64,000 nucleotides of DNA from Streptomyces sp. WMMB 322 (GTDB lineage: Bacteria; Actinomycetota; Actinomycetes; Streptomycetales; Streptomycetaceae): NCBI RefSeq assembly GCF_900090145.1, contig NZ_FMHI01000004.1:1-64000 (forward strand). Direction: 5' to 3'. The position numbers and the translations under genes are program-made. The notes under the pieces are model-generated. The model was not told the origin of the DNA and searched no databases. It saw nothing but the letters and a program-made list of their open reading frames with translations. Shown one piece after another: positions 49,598 through 58,388 of the stretch. Within the stretch, counting starts at the first letter, position 1, and each line of letters starts with the position of its first letter.

Positions 49598-51780
49598 GCA
49601 TCCCCTATCCGTTCACCGCGCTCGTCGGAATGCGGGACATGCAGCTCGGACTGCTGCTGAACTCGGTGAACCCCGCCATCGGCGGCGTCCTCATCCGCGG
49701 CGAGAAGGGAACCGCGAAGAGCACCGCCGTCCGGGCCCTGGCCTCGCTGCTGCCGCAGCAGCGAGTCGTTCCCGGCTGCCGCTTCTCCTGCGACCCGGCG
49801 GCGCCGGACCCCGGATGTCCCGACGGGCCGCACGAGTTCGGAGGGGATGGACAGCCGCGTGCGGCGAACCTCGTCGAACTGCCCGTCGGCGCGTCCGAGG
49901 ACCGTCTCGTGGGGGCGCTCGACATCGAACGGGCCCTCTCGGAGGGCGTGAAGGCGTTCGAACCGGGTCTGCTGGCGGACGCGCACCGCGGCGTGCTCTA
50001 CGTCGACGAGGTCAACCTGCTGCACGACCACCTCGTCGACCTGCTGCTGGACGCGGCGGCCATGGGCTCCTCGTACGTGGAGCGCGAGGGCGTGTCGGTA
50101 CGTCACGCATCGCGGTTCCTGCTCGTCGGGACGATGAATCCCGAAGAGGGCGAACTGCGCCCGCAGTTGCTGGACCGGTTCGGACTGACGGTGGAGGTGA
50201 CCGCCTCCCGGGAGACGGACGAACGCGTGGACGTCGTGCGCCGCCGTCTCGCCTACGACGCCGATCCCGCGGCGTTCGCGGCGAAGTGGGCGGCGGAGGA
50301 GGACGCACTGCGCGAAAGCATCGCCGCGGCACGCGAGTTGCTCCCCCGGGTGCGGCTCGGCGACGCGGTGCTGCGGCAGATCGCGGCGACGTGCGCAGCG
50401 TTCGAGGTGGACGGCATGCGGGCGGACCTGGTGATGGCCCGCACCGCCACGGCACTGGCCGCCTGGGCCGGCCGCACCGGCGTCACGCAGGAGGACGTAC
50501 GGCAGGCGGCGCTGCTGGCGCTTCCCCACCGGCGCAGGCGCAACCCGTTCGACGCGCCGGGGCTGGACGAGGACAAGCTGGACGAGACCCTCCAGCAGCA
50601 CTCCGGGCCCGACGACGGCGACGACCCCGACCCCGGCCCCGACGACCCGGACGGGCCCGACGGCGGCGGCACCCCGCCCCCGCAGCAGCCCGGCGGCAGC
50701 CCGGACCAGGAGACGTCCCCGCCCGGTGAGCAGCCGCCGCCGCAGGACGAGCAGCAGGACGCACCGCAGGAACAGCCGTCGCCGCCGGCCGCCTCCGCCG
50801 AGGAAGGCCCGAACGCGAACGACGACGAGGACGACCCGGGCAAGGCCCCGGGCGCCTCCGGCGGCGCGGCCCCGCAGCAGCCCGCCGCGCCCGCCTCCGA
50901 GCCGTTCCGCGCCCGCACCCTCTACGTCCCCGGCCTGGGCGAGGGCGCGGCCGGCAACCGCTCCCGGGCCCGCACCGCGCACGGCCGCACCACGGGCGCC
51001 CGGAAGCCGCAGGGCACGCTGGGACGGCTGCATCTCGCGGCCACCGTGCAGGCCGCGGCCCCGCACCAGCGCGCACGCGGACGTGACGGCCGGGGACTGC
51101 TGCTGCGCCGGGACGATCTGCGCGAGGCCGTGCGGGAGGGCCGCGAGGGAAACCTCGTCCTCTTCCTCGTGGACGCCTCCGGCTCGATGGCCGCACGGCA
51201 GCGGATGAGCGCGGTCAAGGGCGCCGTGCTGTCACTGCTGCTGGACGCCTACCAACGGCGGGACAAGGTCGGCATGGTCACCTTCCGCCGAGCCGGGGCG
51301 GAGGTCGCCCTGCCGCCGACCTCGTCCGTCGAAGCGGCCGCCGCGCGGCTGGAGTCGCTGCCGACCGGAGGCCGCACGCCCCTGGCGGAGGGGCTGCTGA
51401 AGGCCCGTGAGGTGCTGCGCGTGGAGCGCCTGCGCGATCCGTCCCGCCGTCCGCTCGTGGTCGCCGTCACCGACGGGCGGGCCACCGGCGGTGCCGAGCC
51501 CGTGGAACGCGCGCGGCGCGCGGCGCGGCTGCTGGCGGCCGACGGCACGGCGTCGGTGGTCCTCGACTGCGAAGCCGGGCCGGTGCGGCTCGGGCTCGCC
51601 GGCGCGCTCGCCGCCGACCTGGGCGGCAGCGCCGTGACGTTGGAGGAGCTGCGCGCGGACGCGGTCACCGACCTCGTACGGCACGCGACGGACCCGCGCG
51701 CCGGCACCACGGCACCCGCTGCCGCATCCGCCGCCTCGGATTCCCCGCACACACAGCCACAGACTCGGAGGGCCGCATAG
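49594..51780 (+). CDS. Cobalt/magnesium chelatase subunit, ChlI-ChlD fusion
   Basis: AAA+ ATPase fused to a VWA domain, 728 residues, the small/middle subunits of an ATP-dependent cobaltochelatase. N-terminal ChlI part: Walker A GEKGTAKST, Walker B GVLYVDEVNLL, arginine finger region in PQLLDRFGLTVEV. A very acidic Pro/Gln/Asp-rich linker spans about 325-445. The C-terminal VWA domain has the MIDAS motif DASGSM (about 527) and TPLAEGL. It normally works with CobN, which holds the corrin; CobN is absent from this window. Its stop overlaps the cobO start by one base. Confidence 0.92.
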   Translation: MSIPYPFTALVGMRDMQLGLLLNSVNPAIGGVLIRGEKGTAKSTAVRALASLLPQQRVVPGCRFSCDPAAPDPGCPDGPHEFGGDGQPRAANLVELPVGASEDRLVGALDIERALSEGVKAFEPGLLADAHRGVLYVDEVNLLHDHLVDLLLDAAAMGSSYVEREGVSVRHASRFLLVGTMNPEEGELRPQLLDRFGLTVEVTASRETDERVDVVRRRLAYDADPAAFAAKWAAEEDALRESIAAARELLPRVRLGDAVLRQIAATCAAFEVDGMRADLVMARTATALAAWAGRTGVTQEDVRQAALLALPHRRRRNPFDAPGLDEDKLDETLQQHSGPDDGDDPDPGPDDPDGPDGGGTPPPQQPGGSPDQETSPPGEQPPPQDEQQDAPQEQPSPPAASAEEGPNANDDEDDPGKAPGASGGAAPQQPAAPASEPFRARTLYVPGLGEGAAGNRSRARTAHGRTTGARKPQGTLGRLHLAATVQAAAPHQRARGRDGRGLLLRRDDLREAVREGREGNLVLFLVDASGSMAARQRMSAVKGAVLSLLLDAYQRRDKVGMVTFRRAGAEVALPPTSSVEAAAARLESLPTGGRTPLAEGLLKAREVLRVERLRDPSRRPLVVAVTDGRATGGAEPVERARRAARLLAADGTASVVLDCEAGPVRLGLAGALAADLGGSAVTLEELRADAVTDLVRHATDPRAGTTAPAAASAASDSPHTQPQTRRAA

Positions 51781-52379
51781 TGCCGAAGGGACAGCCCAGC
51801 TCCGTACCCGACGACGGACTCACCACACGCCAGCGCCGCAACCGGCCGCTGCTGGCCGTGCACACCGGTCCGGGAAAGGGCAAGTCGACGGCCGCGTTCG
51901 GTCTGGCGCTGCGCGCGTGGAACCAGGGATGGCCGGTCGGGGTGTTCCAGTTCGTGAAGTCGGCCAAGTGGAAGGTCGGCGAGGAGCGTGCCCTGCGGGT
52001 GCTCGGTGCGAGCGGTGAGGGCGGCACGGTCGACTGGCACAAGATGGGCGAGGGCTGGTCCTGGATCCAGCGCGACGGCGAGATGAGCAACGAGGAGGCG
52101 GCGCGCGAGGGTTGGGAGCAGGTCAAGCGCGACCTGGCCGCCGGGACCTACCGCCTGTACGTGCTCGACGAGTTCGCCTATCCGCTGCACTGGGGCTGGA
52201 TCGGCACGGACGAGGTGGTCTCGGTGCTGGGCGAGCGTCCGGGCACCCAGCACGTGGTGATCACGGGCCGCAACGTGCCCCCGGAACTGATCGACGCGGC
52301 CGATCTGGTCACGGAGATGTCCAAGGTGAAGCACCCCATGGACACCGGCCAGAAGGGCCAGCGGGGCATCGAGTGGTGA
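51780..52379 (+). CDS. cobO: Cob(I)yrinic acid a,c-diamide adenosyltransferase CobO
   Basis: Transfers adenosyl from ATP to the corrinoid cobalt (CobA/CobO/BtuR family), 199 residues. P-loop HTGPGKGKSTAAFGLALRA, then QFVKSAKWKVGEE, and the conserved VLDEFAYPLHWGWI and KVKHPMDTGQKGQRGIEW at the end. The start GTG 51780 shares one base with the previous TAG stop (TAGTG). It is four bases from cobB. Length and all motifs are family-typical. Confidence 0.96.
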   Translation: MPKGQPSSVPDDGLTTRQRRNRPLLAVHTGPGKGKSTAAFGLALRAWNQGWPVGVFQFVKSAKWKVGEERALRVLGASGEGGTVDWHKMGEGWSWIQRDGEMSNEEAAREGWEQVKRDLAAGTYRLYVLDEFAYPLHWGWIGTDEVVSVLGERPGTQHVVITGRNVPPELIDAADLVTEMSKVKHPMDTGQKGQRGIEW

Positions 52380-52383
52380 GCGC

Positions 52384-53781
52384 ATGAGCGAGCGCTGCGT
52401 GAACCCACCGCGTCTCGTCGTCGCGGCACCGTCCTCCGGGAGCGGCAAGACGACGGTGGCGACGGGGATGATGGCCGCCTTCACGGAGGCGGGTCTGACC
52501 GTCTCCGCGCACAAGGCCGGGCCGGATTACATCGATCCGGGGTACCACGCGCTGGCCACCGGCCGCCCGGGGCGCAATCTCGACGCGTACCTGTGCGGCC
52601 CCGAGCGGATCGCACCTCTCTTCGCGCACGCGGCCGCCGGAACCCAACTGGCCGTCGTGGAAGGTGTGATGGGCCTGTTCGACGGTGCCGCCGGCGGGGG
52701 TGATCTGGCCTCGACCGCACAGGTGGCGAAGCTGCTCAAGGCGCCGGTGGTGCTCGTGGTGGACGCCTCGTCGCAGTCGCGTTCCGTCGCCGCGCTGGTG
52801 CACGGATTCGCGTCGTGGGACCCGGAGTTGCGGGTGGCGGGCGTCGTGCTGAACAAGGTCGCCTCCAGCCTGCACGAGGCCCTGCTGCGCGACGCGCTGG
52901 AGGGCTCCGGTGTGCCGGTGCTGGGCGCGCTTCGCCGGGACGCCGGCGCGGACACGCCCTCCAGGCACCTCGGGTTGGTGCCGGCCGCCGAACGGCGGGC
53001 CGAGGCGGTGGAGTCCGTGGCTGCGCTGGCCGCCCGTGTGCGTGAGGGCTGCGACATGGAGGCGCTGCTGGCGCTGGCGCGCAGCGCTCCCCCGCTGCCC
53101 GTCACGCCGTGGGAGGCGGCGGCCGAGGTGGGCGGGCGCGCTCCTTCGGTGAACCGCGGCGAGCGGCCCCTCGTAGCCGTCGCCGGAGGCGCCGCGTTCA
53201 CCTTCTCCTACGCGGAACATGCCGAACTGCTCCGCGCCGCCGGTGCGGAGACCGTCGTCTTCGATCCGCTGCGCGACGAGAGCCTGCCCGAGGGCACGCG
53301 CGGGCTCGTCGTCGGGGGAGGCTTCCCCGAGGTGTACGGGCCGCAGCTGTCGGCGAACAAGCCGCTGCGCCTCGCGGTGCGCGAATTCGTCGCCGCCGGG
53401 GGCCCCGTGGCGGCCGAGTGCGCGGGAATGCTGTACCTGGCCGCCGAACTGGACGGGGAAGAGATGTGCGGGGTGCTGGACGGCGCGGCCCGCATGACCG
53501 GGCGGCTCACGCTCGGCTACCGCGAGGCCGTCGCCGTCGACGACAACGTTCTGGCGCCGGCCGGACTGCGGGTGCGAGGGCACGAGTTCCACCGCACCAC
53601 GCTCGAACCCCGCGCCGGTTCCCCACCCGCGTGGGGTCTGGTGCGCCCGGAGCGGCGCAAGGAGGGCTTCGTGGGCGGCCCCTCCGGCAACGTCCACGCG
53701 TCGTACCTGCATGTGCACTGGGCCGCCGCGCCCGTGATGGCCCGCCGGTTCGTGGAGAAGTGCATCCCGTGCCGGGGCTGA
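52384..53781 (+). CDS. cobB: Cobyrinic acid a,c-diamide synthase CobB/CbiA
   Basis: ATP- and glutamine-dependent amidation of the a and c side chains. Protein of 465 residues: dethiobiotin-synthetase-like ATPase domain with PSSGSGKTTVATG, KAGPDYIDPGYH and GVMGLFDG; amidotransferase domain with the nucleophile Cys in AAECAGMLYL and SYLHVHWAA at the end. Follows cobO by four bases. The last codons overlap the start of the CobE-like gene by 13 bases. Confidence 0.96.
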   Translation: MSERCVNPPRLVVAAPSSGSGKTTVATGMMAAFTEAGLTVSAHKAGPDYIDPGYHALATGRPGRNLDAYLCGPERIAPLFAHAAAGTQLAVVEGVMGLFDGAAGGGDLASTAQVAKLLKAPVVLVVDASSQSRSVAALVHGFASWDPELRVAGVVLNKVASSLHEALLRDALEGSGVPVLGALRRDAGADTPSRHLGLVPAAERRAEAVESVAALAARVREGCDMEALLALARSAPPLPVTPWEAAAEVGGRAPSVNRGERPLVAVAGGAAFTFSYAEHAELLRAAGAETVVFDPLRDESLPEGTRGLVVGGGFPEVYGPQLSANKPLRLAVREFVAAGGPVAAECAGMLYLAAELDGEEMCGVLDGAARMTGRLTLGYREAVAVDDNVLAPAGLRVRGHEFHRTTLEPRAGSPPAWGLVRPERRKEGFVGGPSGNVHASYLHVHWAAAPVMARRFVEKCIPCRG

Positions 53782-54407
53782 CCGGCACGGGAACCGGCAC
53801 GGACGACGCCACGGACGACGGCGTGCCTCGTGCGCCGTCGCTCGTGGTCGGAGTGGGTGCCGGCCGGGGTGTGAGCGGCGGCGAAGTGCTCGGCCTGATC
53901 GGGCGGGTGCTCGACGGGGCGGGGCTTTCCCTGTGCTGCGTAACGGAGTTGGCGACGGCCGAGGCGAAAGCGGGTGAACCGGGGCTGCTCGCGGCCGCGG
54001 ACCGGCTGCGACTGCCACTGCGCGCCTACACCGCCGATGTCCTCGCCGCCGTCGAGGTGCCGAATCCCTCCGACGTGCCGCGGGCCGCCGTCGGGACGCC
54101 CTCCGTCGCGGAGGCCGCCGCCCTGGCCGCCGCCGGCGAGGGCGGCCTGCTGATCGTGCCCAAGGCCAAGTCCGCGCCACCGAACGGTTCTCCGGCCAGG
54201 GCCACCGCTGCCGTGGCACGCCGCGGGCGGGCGGGCAACCCTGCGGCCGCCGACGGCGTCTCCGGGAGTCGCGGTCCGGCGAGGGCCGCCGCCGCGCCCA
54301 CGTCCTCGTCCCGCACGGGGAGTTCACCGGACGCCGCCGACGAGAGCGGCGCGCCGCGCGCTACCGTCCCCGTCAGGGACAGCCAGCACAGCAAGGAGAA
54401 CCCGTGA
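53769..54407 (+). CDS. cobE: CobE/CbiG C-terminal-like protein
   Basis: Protein of 212 residues. The first 140 match the CobE/CbiG C-terminal domain: SLVVGVGAGRGVSGGEVLGL, then ELATAEAKAGEPGL and VPNPSDVPRAAVGTPSVAEAAAL. The domain is thought to help lose acetaldehyde or methanol from C20 in the pathway. The remaining 70 residues are Ala/Ser/Arg-rich low complexity. GTG 53769 has GGAGAAG eight bases upstream and lies inside the end of cobB. Stop overlaps the CbiX start (GTGA). Confidence 0.8.
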   Translation: MPGLTGTGTGTDDATDDGVPRAPSLVVGVGAGRGVSGGEVLGLIGRVLDGAGLSLCCVTELATAEAKAGEPGLLAAADRLRLPLRAYTADVLAAVEVPNPSDVPRAAVGTPSVAEAAALAAAGEGGLLIVPKAKSAPPNGSPARATAAVARRGRAGNPAAADGVSGSRGPARAAAAPTSSSRTGSSPDAADESGAPRATVPVRDSQHSKENP

Positions 54408-55390
54408 CGCACCCTCCCGCCCTGCTCCTCGTCGGTCACGGCGTCCATGCCGGCGAAGACGCCGAGGACCTGCGGTCGTTCGCCGGCGACCTCGCCGAGC
54501 GCAATCCGGACATAGCCGTGGCCGTCGGCCTCGGCGAACTCTCCCCGCCGGCGGCCGACTCCGTCGCCGGGCTCGTCGAGCGAGGCGTGAGGAACTTCGC
54601 GGCGGTGCCCCTGATGCTCACCCCCGACAGCCGGGCGAAGGACGACATCCTCGCCGCGCTGGCCCGCGAGGAGGAACGGCACCCCGGGATCTCCTGCACC
54701 TGCGGGCGGGCCCCGGGCCCGGACCCGGCACTCCTGCCGGTGCTGGAGCGCCGCATCGAGGAGGCACTGGACGGGGGCACCGGAAGCGGGGGCCGCGCAG
54801 CCCGCTCCCCCGGCGACCGCGCCGGCACGACAGTGCTGCTCGTCGGGCGCGGATCGACCGAGCCCGACGCCAACGCCGAGCTGCACAGGGCGGCGCGGCT
54901 GCTGTGGGAGGGGCGCGGATACGCGGGCGTGGAGGTCGCGTTCGTCTCGCTCGCCGCGCCCGACGTGGCCTCGGGCCTGGACCGGTGCCGCAAGCTGGGC
55001 GCGAAGAGGGTCGTGCTGCTGCCGTACTTCATCTTCGAGGAGGGCCTCCCGGAGCGCGCCCGCATGCAGGCGCAGGGCTGGTCCGCCGCGAACCCCGACG
55101 TGGACGTCGTGAACGCCGGCGTCATCGGCGCGACCGGCGAACTGGCGGACGTCGTTCTGCAGCGCTACCGGGAGGCGGCCGGGGACGGGCCGAGGGCGTG
55201 CTGCGAGGCCTCCGTCCACCCCGTCACGCAGCCCGGTGCCGGGGACGGAAGCGAGCAGCCGACCGGGCAGCCGCACTCCGCTCCGCACGACGGCGACCGG
55301 CGGAACGGGCTGGAACAGGCGCAGGACCGCGGCCACGGCAAGCCGGACGGTGACGAGCACGATGCCGACGGCGATGCGCCCTCCCACTGA
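54404..55390 (+). CDS. cbiX: CbiX-type sirohydrochlorin cobaltochelatase
   Basis: Two-domain CbiX family protein, 328 residues. The first domain has LLLVGHGVHAGEDAED with the metal-binding His; the second has VLLVGRGSTEPDANAEL, in which the His is replaced by Arg. A third half, PYFIFEEGLPER, completes the fold. The C-terminal 60 residues are rich in His, Asp and Gln (HSAPHDGD, GDEHDADGDAPSH) and may hold cobalt or nickel. AAGGAG five bases upstream supports GTG 54404. The tail overlaps the cobC start. It presents an ATP-independent cobalt-insertion route beside the ATP-dependent chelatase gene. Confidence 0.87.
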   Translation: MTHPPALLLVGHGVHAGEDAEDLRSFAGDLAERNPDIAVAVGLGELSPPAADSVAGLVERGVRNFAAVPLMLTPDSRAKDDILAALAREEERHPGISCTCGRAPGPDPALLPVLERRIEEALDGGTGSGGRAARSPGDRAGTTVLLVGRGSTEPDANAELHRAARLLWEGRGYAGVEVAFVSLAAPDVASGLDRCRKLGAKRVVLLPYFIFEEGLPERARMQAQGWSAANPDVDVVNAGVIGATGELADVVLQRYREAAGDGPRACCEASVHPVTQPGAGDGSEQPTGQPHSAPHDGDRRNGLEQAQDRGHGKPDGDEHDADGDAPSH

Positions 55391-56516
55391 GAGCGGGACG
55401 GCACGGGAGGCGGGGCTGCTGCGGCACCACGGCGACGCCGAAGTGCGGGACGCCGGGCGGGAGTTGACCGACCTCGCGGTCAACGTCCGCACGGGCACTC
55501 CCCCACCCTGGCTCAAGGCCCGCATCGCAGCCTCGCTCGACTCGCTGGCCGCCTACCCCGACGGCCGCGCCGCCCGCCGGGCAGTGGCGGCCCGGCACGG
55601 TCTCGCCGACGAGCAGGTGCTGCTCACCGCCGGAGCGGCCGAGGCGTTCGTACTGCTGGCCCGCGCCCTCACCGCGCGTCAGCCGGTCGTCATACACCCG
55701 CAGTTCACCGAGCCGGAGGCGGCCCTGCGGGACGCCGGGCACGACGTGGAGCGCGTGCTGCTGGGCGCCGGCGACGCGTTCCGGCTCGATGCCGCGGCCG
55801 TGCCTGCGGGCGCGGACCTCGTCGTCGTCGGCAATCCGACCAACCCGACCTCGGTGCTGCATCCGGCGGAGACGCTCGTGCGACTGGCGCGGGAGGGGCG
55901 GACGCTGGTCGTCGACGAGGCGTTCATCGACGCGGTGCCCGGCGAACGGGAGTCCCTGGCACCGCTGTTGGCTTCCCGCCCGGGGTGCACGCCGCTCCCG
56001 GGCCGCGTCGTGGTGCTCCGCAGCCTCACCAAGACCTGGGGCCTGGCCGGCCTGCGCATCGGGTACGTCCTCTCCGACCCCGCGACGGTCGACCGGCTGG
56101 CGCGGCACCAGCCGCTGTGGCCCGTGTCGGCTCCGGCCCTGACCGCGGCGGAGGCGTGCTGCGAACCGCACGCGCTCGCCGAGGCCGAGGAGGCGGCGCG
56201 GCAGGTCGCCCGTCACCGTGGCCATCTGCTCGCGCGGCTGGGCGAGTTCGCGCCCGCGGGCCTGGAGGTGCAGGGCCCGCCGGAGGCCCCGTTCATCCTG
56301 GTGCGGCATCCGCGGGCCGCGGCTCTCCGCGAGGATCTGCGGTCGCTGGGTCTCGCGGTGCGGCGCGGCGACACCTTCCCCGGGCTGGGGCCGCAGTGGC
56401 TCCGCATCGCCGTACGGGACGAGGAGTGCACGGACCGGCTGGCAGCAGCGCTCCGTGAACTGCTGGGCGGGGACGCACAGGTGCCGGGCAGGCCCGCACC
56501 CGGCGGGGGCGGCTGA
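55374..56516 (+). CDS. cobC: PLP-dependent CobC (threonine-phosphate decarboxylase type)
   Basis: Class I/II aminotransferase fold, about 380 residues, of the Rv2231c/CobC group that supplies aminopropanol phosphate from threonine phosphate or a related step. PLP features: LTAGAAEAFVLLARAL, GNPTNPTSVLHP, VVDEAFIDAVPGE, and the Schiff-base Lys in SLTKTWGLAGLRIGY. ATG 55374 is chosen; ATG 55362 is also possible and both lie inside the end of the CbiX gene. It is the last gene of the cobalamin run. Confidence 0.9.
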   Translation: MRPPTESGTAREAGLLRHHGDAEVRDAGRELTDLAVNVRTGTPPPWLKARIAASLDSLAAYPDGRAARRAVAARHGLADEQVLLTAGAAEAFVLLARALTARQPVVIHPQFTEPEAALRDAGHDVERVLLGAGDAFRLDAAAVPAGADLVVVGNPTNPTSVLHPAETLVRLAREGRTLVVDEAFIDAVPGERESLAPLLASRPGCTPLPGRVVVLRSLTKTWGLAGLRIGYVLSDPATVDRLARHQPLWPVSAPALTAAEACCEPHALAEAEEAARQVARHRGHLLARLGEFAPAGLEVQGPPEAPFILVRHPRAAALREDLRSLGLAVRRGDTFPGLGPQWLRIAVRDEECTDRLAAALRELLGGDAQVPGRPAPGGGG

Positions 56517-56666
56517 GGAAGACGCACCGGCGAGGAGCGCCCCGAAGTCCCGCGCGGACGGCAGGGCGAACCCGGCCGACGGCCGGGAGCCCCGGGGCAG
56601 TTCGCCATGGAGGCGCGCCCGTCGGCGTCCCCGGCGGGAACGTCCGGATGTGGAAACCGCCCGGGT

Positions 56667-58388
56667 TCAGGCGGCGTCGCTCTGCGAGGCTCCGTCCCGT
56701 GGCCCGACGACCGCCCGTGCCACACCCAGCCGCACGACGTCCTGAGGGCGCAGCATGAGCTCGTCCGCGGTCGCGGCCGCCTCCTGCTCCGGGCGTTTGA
56801 GGATCGCGGCCGCGAGTTCGGGTGCGATCACGGAGAAGTAGCTGTCGGGCGTGACCCAGAGCCTGCCCGGTGCGGCGAGCGCCAGCGCGCCGCCCGAGCC
56901 GCCCTCCCCGATCAGCAGCGAGGTCACGGGCACCGCTGCCTCCGCGACGGCGGCGAAGACTTCGGCGATCGCCGGTCCGGCGCCGGCGCTCTCGGCCTCG
57001 GCGTCGTTGGCGGCGCCGGGGGTGTCGATGAGGGTCAGGACGGGGATTCCCAGCCGGTCGGCGGTACGGATGAGCCGGGCCGCGGTGCGGAAACCGGCGG
57101 GGCGGGTGGCGGTGCCCGTCTGTGCCGCGTAGGCGATCGTCCGGCCGCCGCGGCGCCCGAAGCCGCACAGCATTCCCGCGTCGACGCCGCCGCACCGGTC
57201 TCCGCGCACCTCCTCTCTCCAGTCGAAGTAGTCGTCCAAGTAGGCGGCGGCGCGCGGCCGTCGAACGGTACGAGCACGCGCCACCGCCTCCTGCCCGCTC
57301 AGGGGGACGGCCTGGGCGTCCCGCCGGCCGGGGCCGGCGGAAGAGGCTCCGGCGGGCAGGGCCTGCGGGGGCTGCGGGGGCTGAGAGACCTCCTCCTGGG
57401 TCCGGGAGGTCTGCGGTGCCCCCGCGGTCCCGGGGCTCTGCGGGCCTGGGGTCGCCGCGTGCGTCGGCGTCCGCGAGGACGGGGTGCGGGACGGCAGCGC
57501 GCGGGGCGGGGGTGCCGGGCCGCCACCGCCGCCGGTCAGCAGGGTGAGCCAGCGCTCCAGCGCAACGGCGAGCCGCGTCTCCTCCACGATCTGGTCGACG
57601 TGTCCCGCGGCGTGCTGGCCCTCCGCCGTGTAGGCGGCCGGGTCGGCGCCCCCGGGCCGCACCCGGGAACCGGCGAAGGCGACCTGTGCCCCCGGCAGGG
57701 CGAGCACGACGTCCGCGCCGGCGCCGAGCGTCGCCCAGCCGCCACCGGTGGCGGGGTCGCGGAGCACGGCGAGCTGCGGCACCCCGGCGCGGCGCGCGAG
57801 GACCGACTCCCGTGCCACACGCTGGAGTTGGCTGAGAGCGACCATGCCCTCCTGCATGCGGCTGCCACCGGTGGCAATCAGCGACACCAGCGGCAGACGG
57901 TGCGCGCGGGCATGCGCGTAGGCGGCGGCGATGCTGTCACCGGTGTGCGCGCCGAGCGAGCCTCCGAGATACCCGAACTCGAAGGAGATCAGAACCGCTT
58001 CCGCCCCGGCGGCGCTGTCCTCACCGTCGCCTTCGCCGCCTTCACCGCCTTCGCCGCCTTTGCCGCCTTCGCCGCCGTCACGGTTCTCGTCTGCCGCGCC
58101 GCCGCCGATCCGGGCGGTGCCGCACACCACCGACTCGCTCTCGCCGGTGCGTTCACGCGCACGCTCGCGTGCGGCACCGTAACCGCGCCAGTCGAGCGGC
58201 CCGTCCGGCTCCTCGCGGCCGCCCGGCCCGGCCGCGCCGGGGACAGGTGACTCGAACTCCGAGAAGCCGCTCGCGACGGCCCTGATGGCGGCGCGCGCCG
58301 ACGAGCCGAGCCGGCCACCGGACTCCGCGCCGGTCTCACGGCCGGGACCGCCGCCGGGTTCACGGCCTTCGCGGGGCGTGTCAGTCAT
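56667..58388 (-). CDS. AccD-AccA-like carboxyltransferase fusion
   Basis: Protein of 573 residues carrying both carboxyltransferase halves of acetyl-CoA carboxylase in one chain. The beta-like half has SLIATGGSRMQEGMVALSQL, the alpha-like half LTLIDTPGAANDAEAESAG and SLLIGEGGSGGALALAAPG. The Cys4 zinc ribbon of AccD is missing. Two low-complexity segments occur: an acidic Gly/Glu block (about 105-130, from a nine-base repeat near 58020-58070) and a Pro/Ser/Thr linker (about 290-350). It overlaps matB by eight bases. It may carboxylate acetyl-CoA or decarboxylate malonyl-CoA; no biotin carrier gene is nearby. Confidence 0.82.
   Translation of the reverse strand: MTDTPREGREPGGGPGRETGAESGGRLGSSARAAIRAVASGFSEFESPVPGAAGPGGREEPDGPLDWRGYGAARERARERTGESESVVCGTARIGGGAADENRDGGEGGKGGEGGEGGEGDGEDSAAGAEAVLISFEFGYLGGSLGAHTGDSIAAAYAHARAHRLPLVSLIATGGSRMQEGMVALSQLQRVARESVLARRAGVPQLAVLRDPATGGGWATLGAGADVVLALPGAQVAFAGSRVRPGGADPAAYTAEGQHAAGHVDQIVEETRLAVALERWLTLLTGGGGGPAPPPRALPSRTPSSRTPTHAATPGPQSPGTAGAPQTSRTQEEVSQPPQPPQALPAGASSAGPGRRDAQAVPLSGQEAVARARTVRRPRAAAYLDDYFDWREEVRGDRCGGVDAGMLCGFGRRGGRTIAYAAQTGTATRPAGFRTAARLIRTADRLGIPVLTLIDTPGAANDAEAESAGAGPAIAEVFAAVAEAAVPVTSLLIGEGGSGGALALAAPGRLWVTPDSYFSVIAPELAAAILKRPEQEAAATADELMLRPQDVVRLGVARAVVGPRDGASQSDAA

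Noticed and set aside
56517..56666. Possible small gene between cobC and the carboxyltransferase fusion
   Set aside because: Only short frames without ribosome binding sites; the gap lies between two convergent genes.
58020..58070. GCCGCCTTC-type nine-base repeat as a CRISPR or mobile-element trace
   Set aside because: It is a coding microsatellite for a Gly/Glu block within the carboxyltransferase fusion, without spacers.
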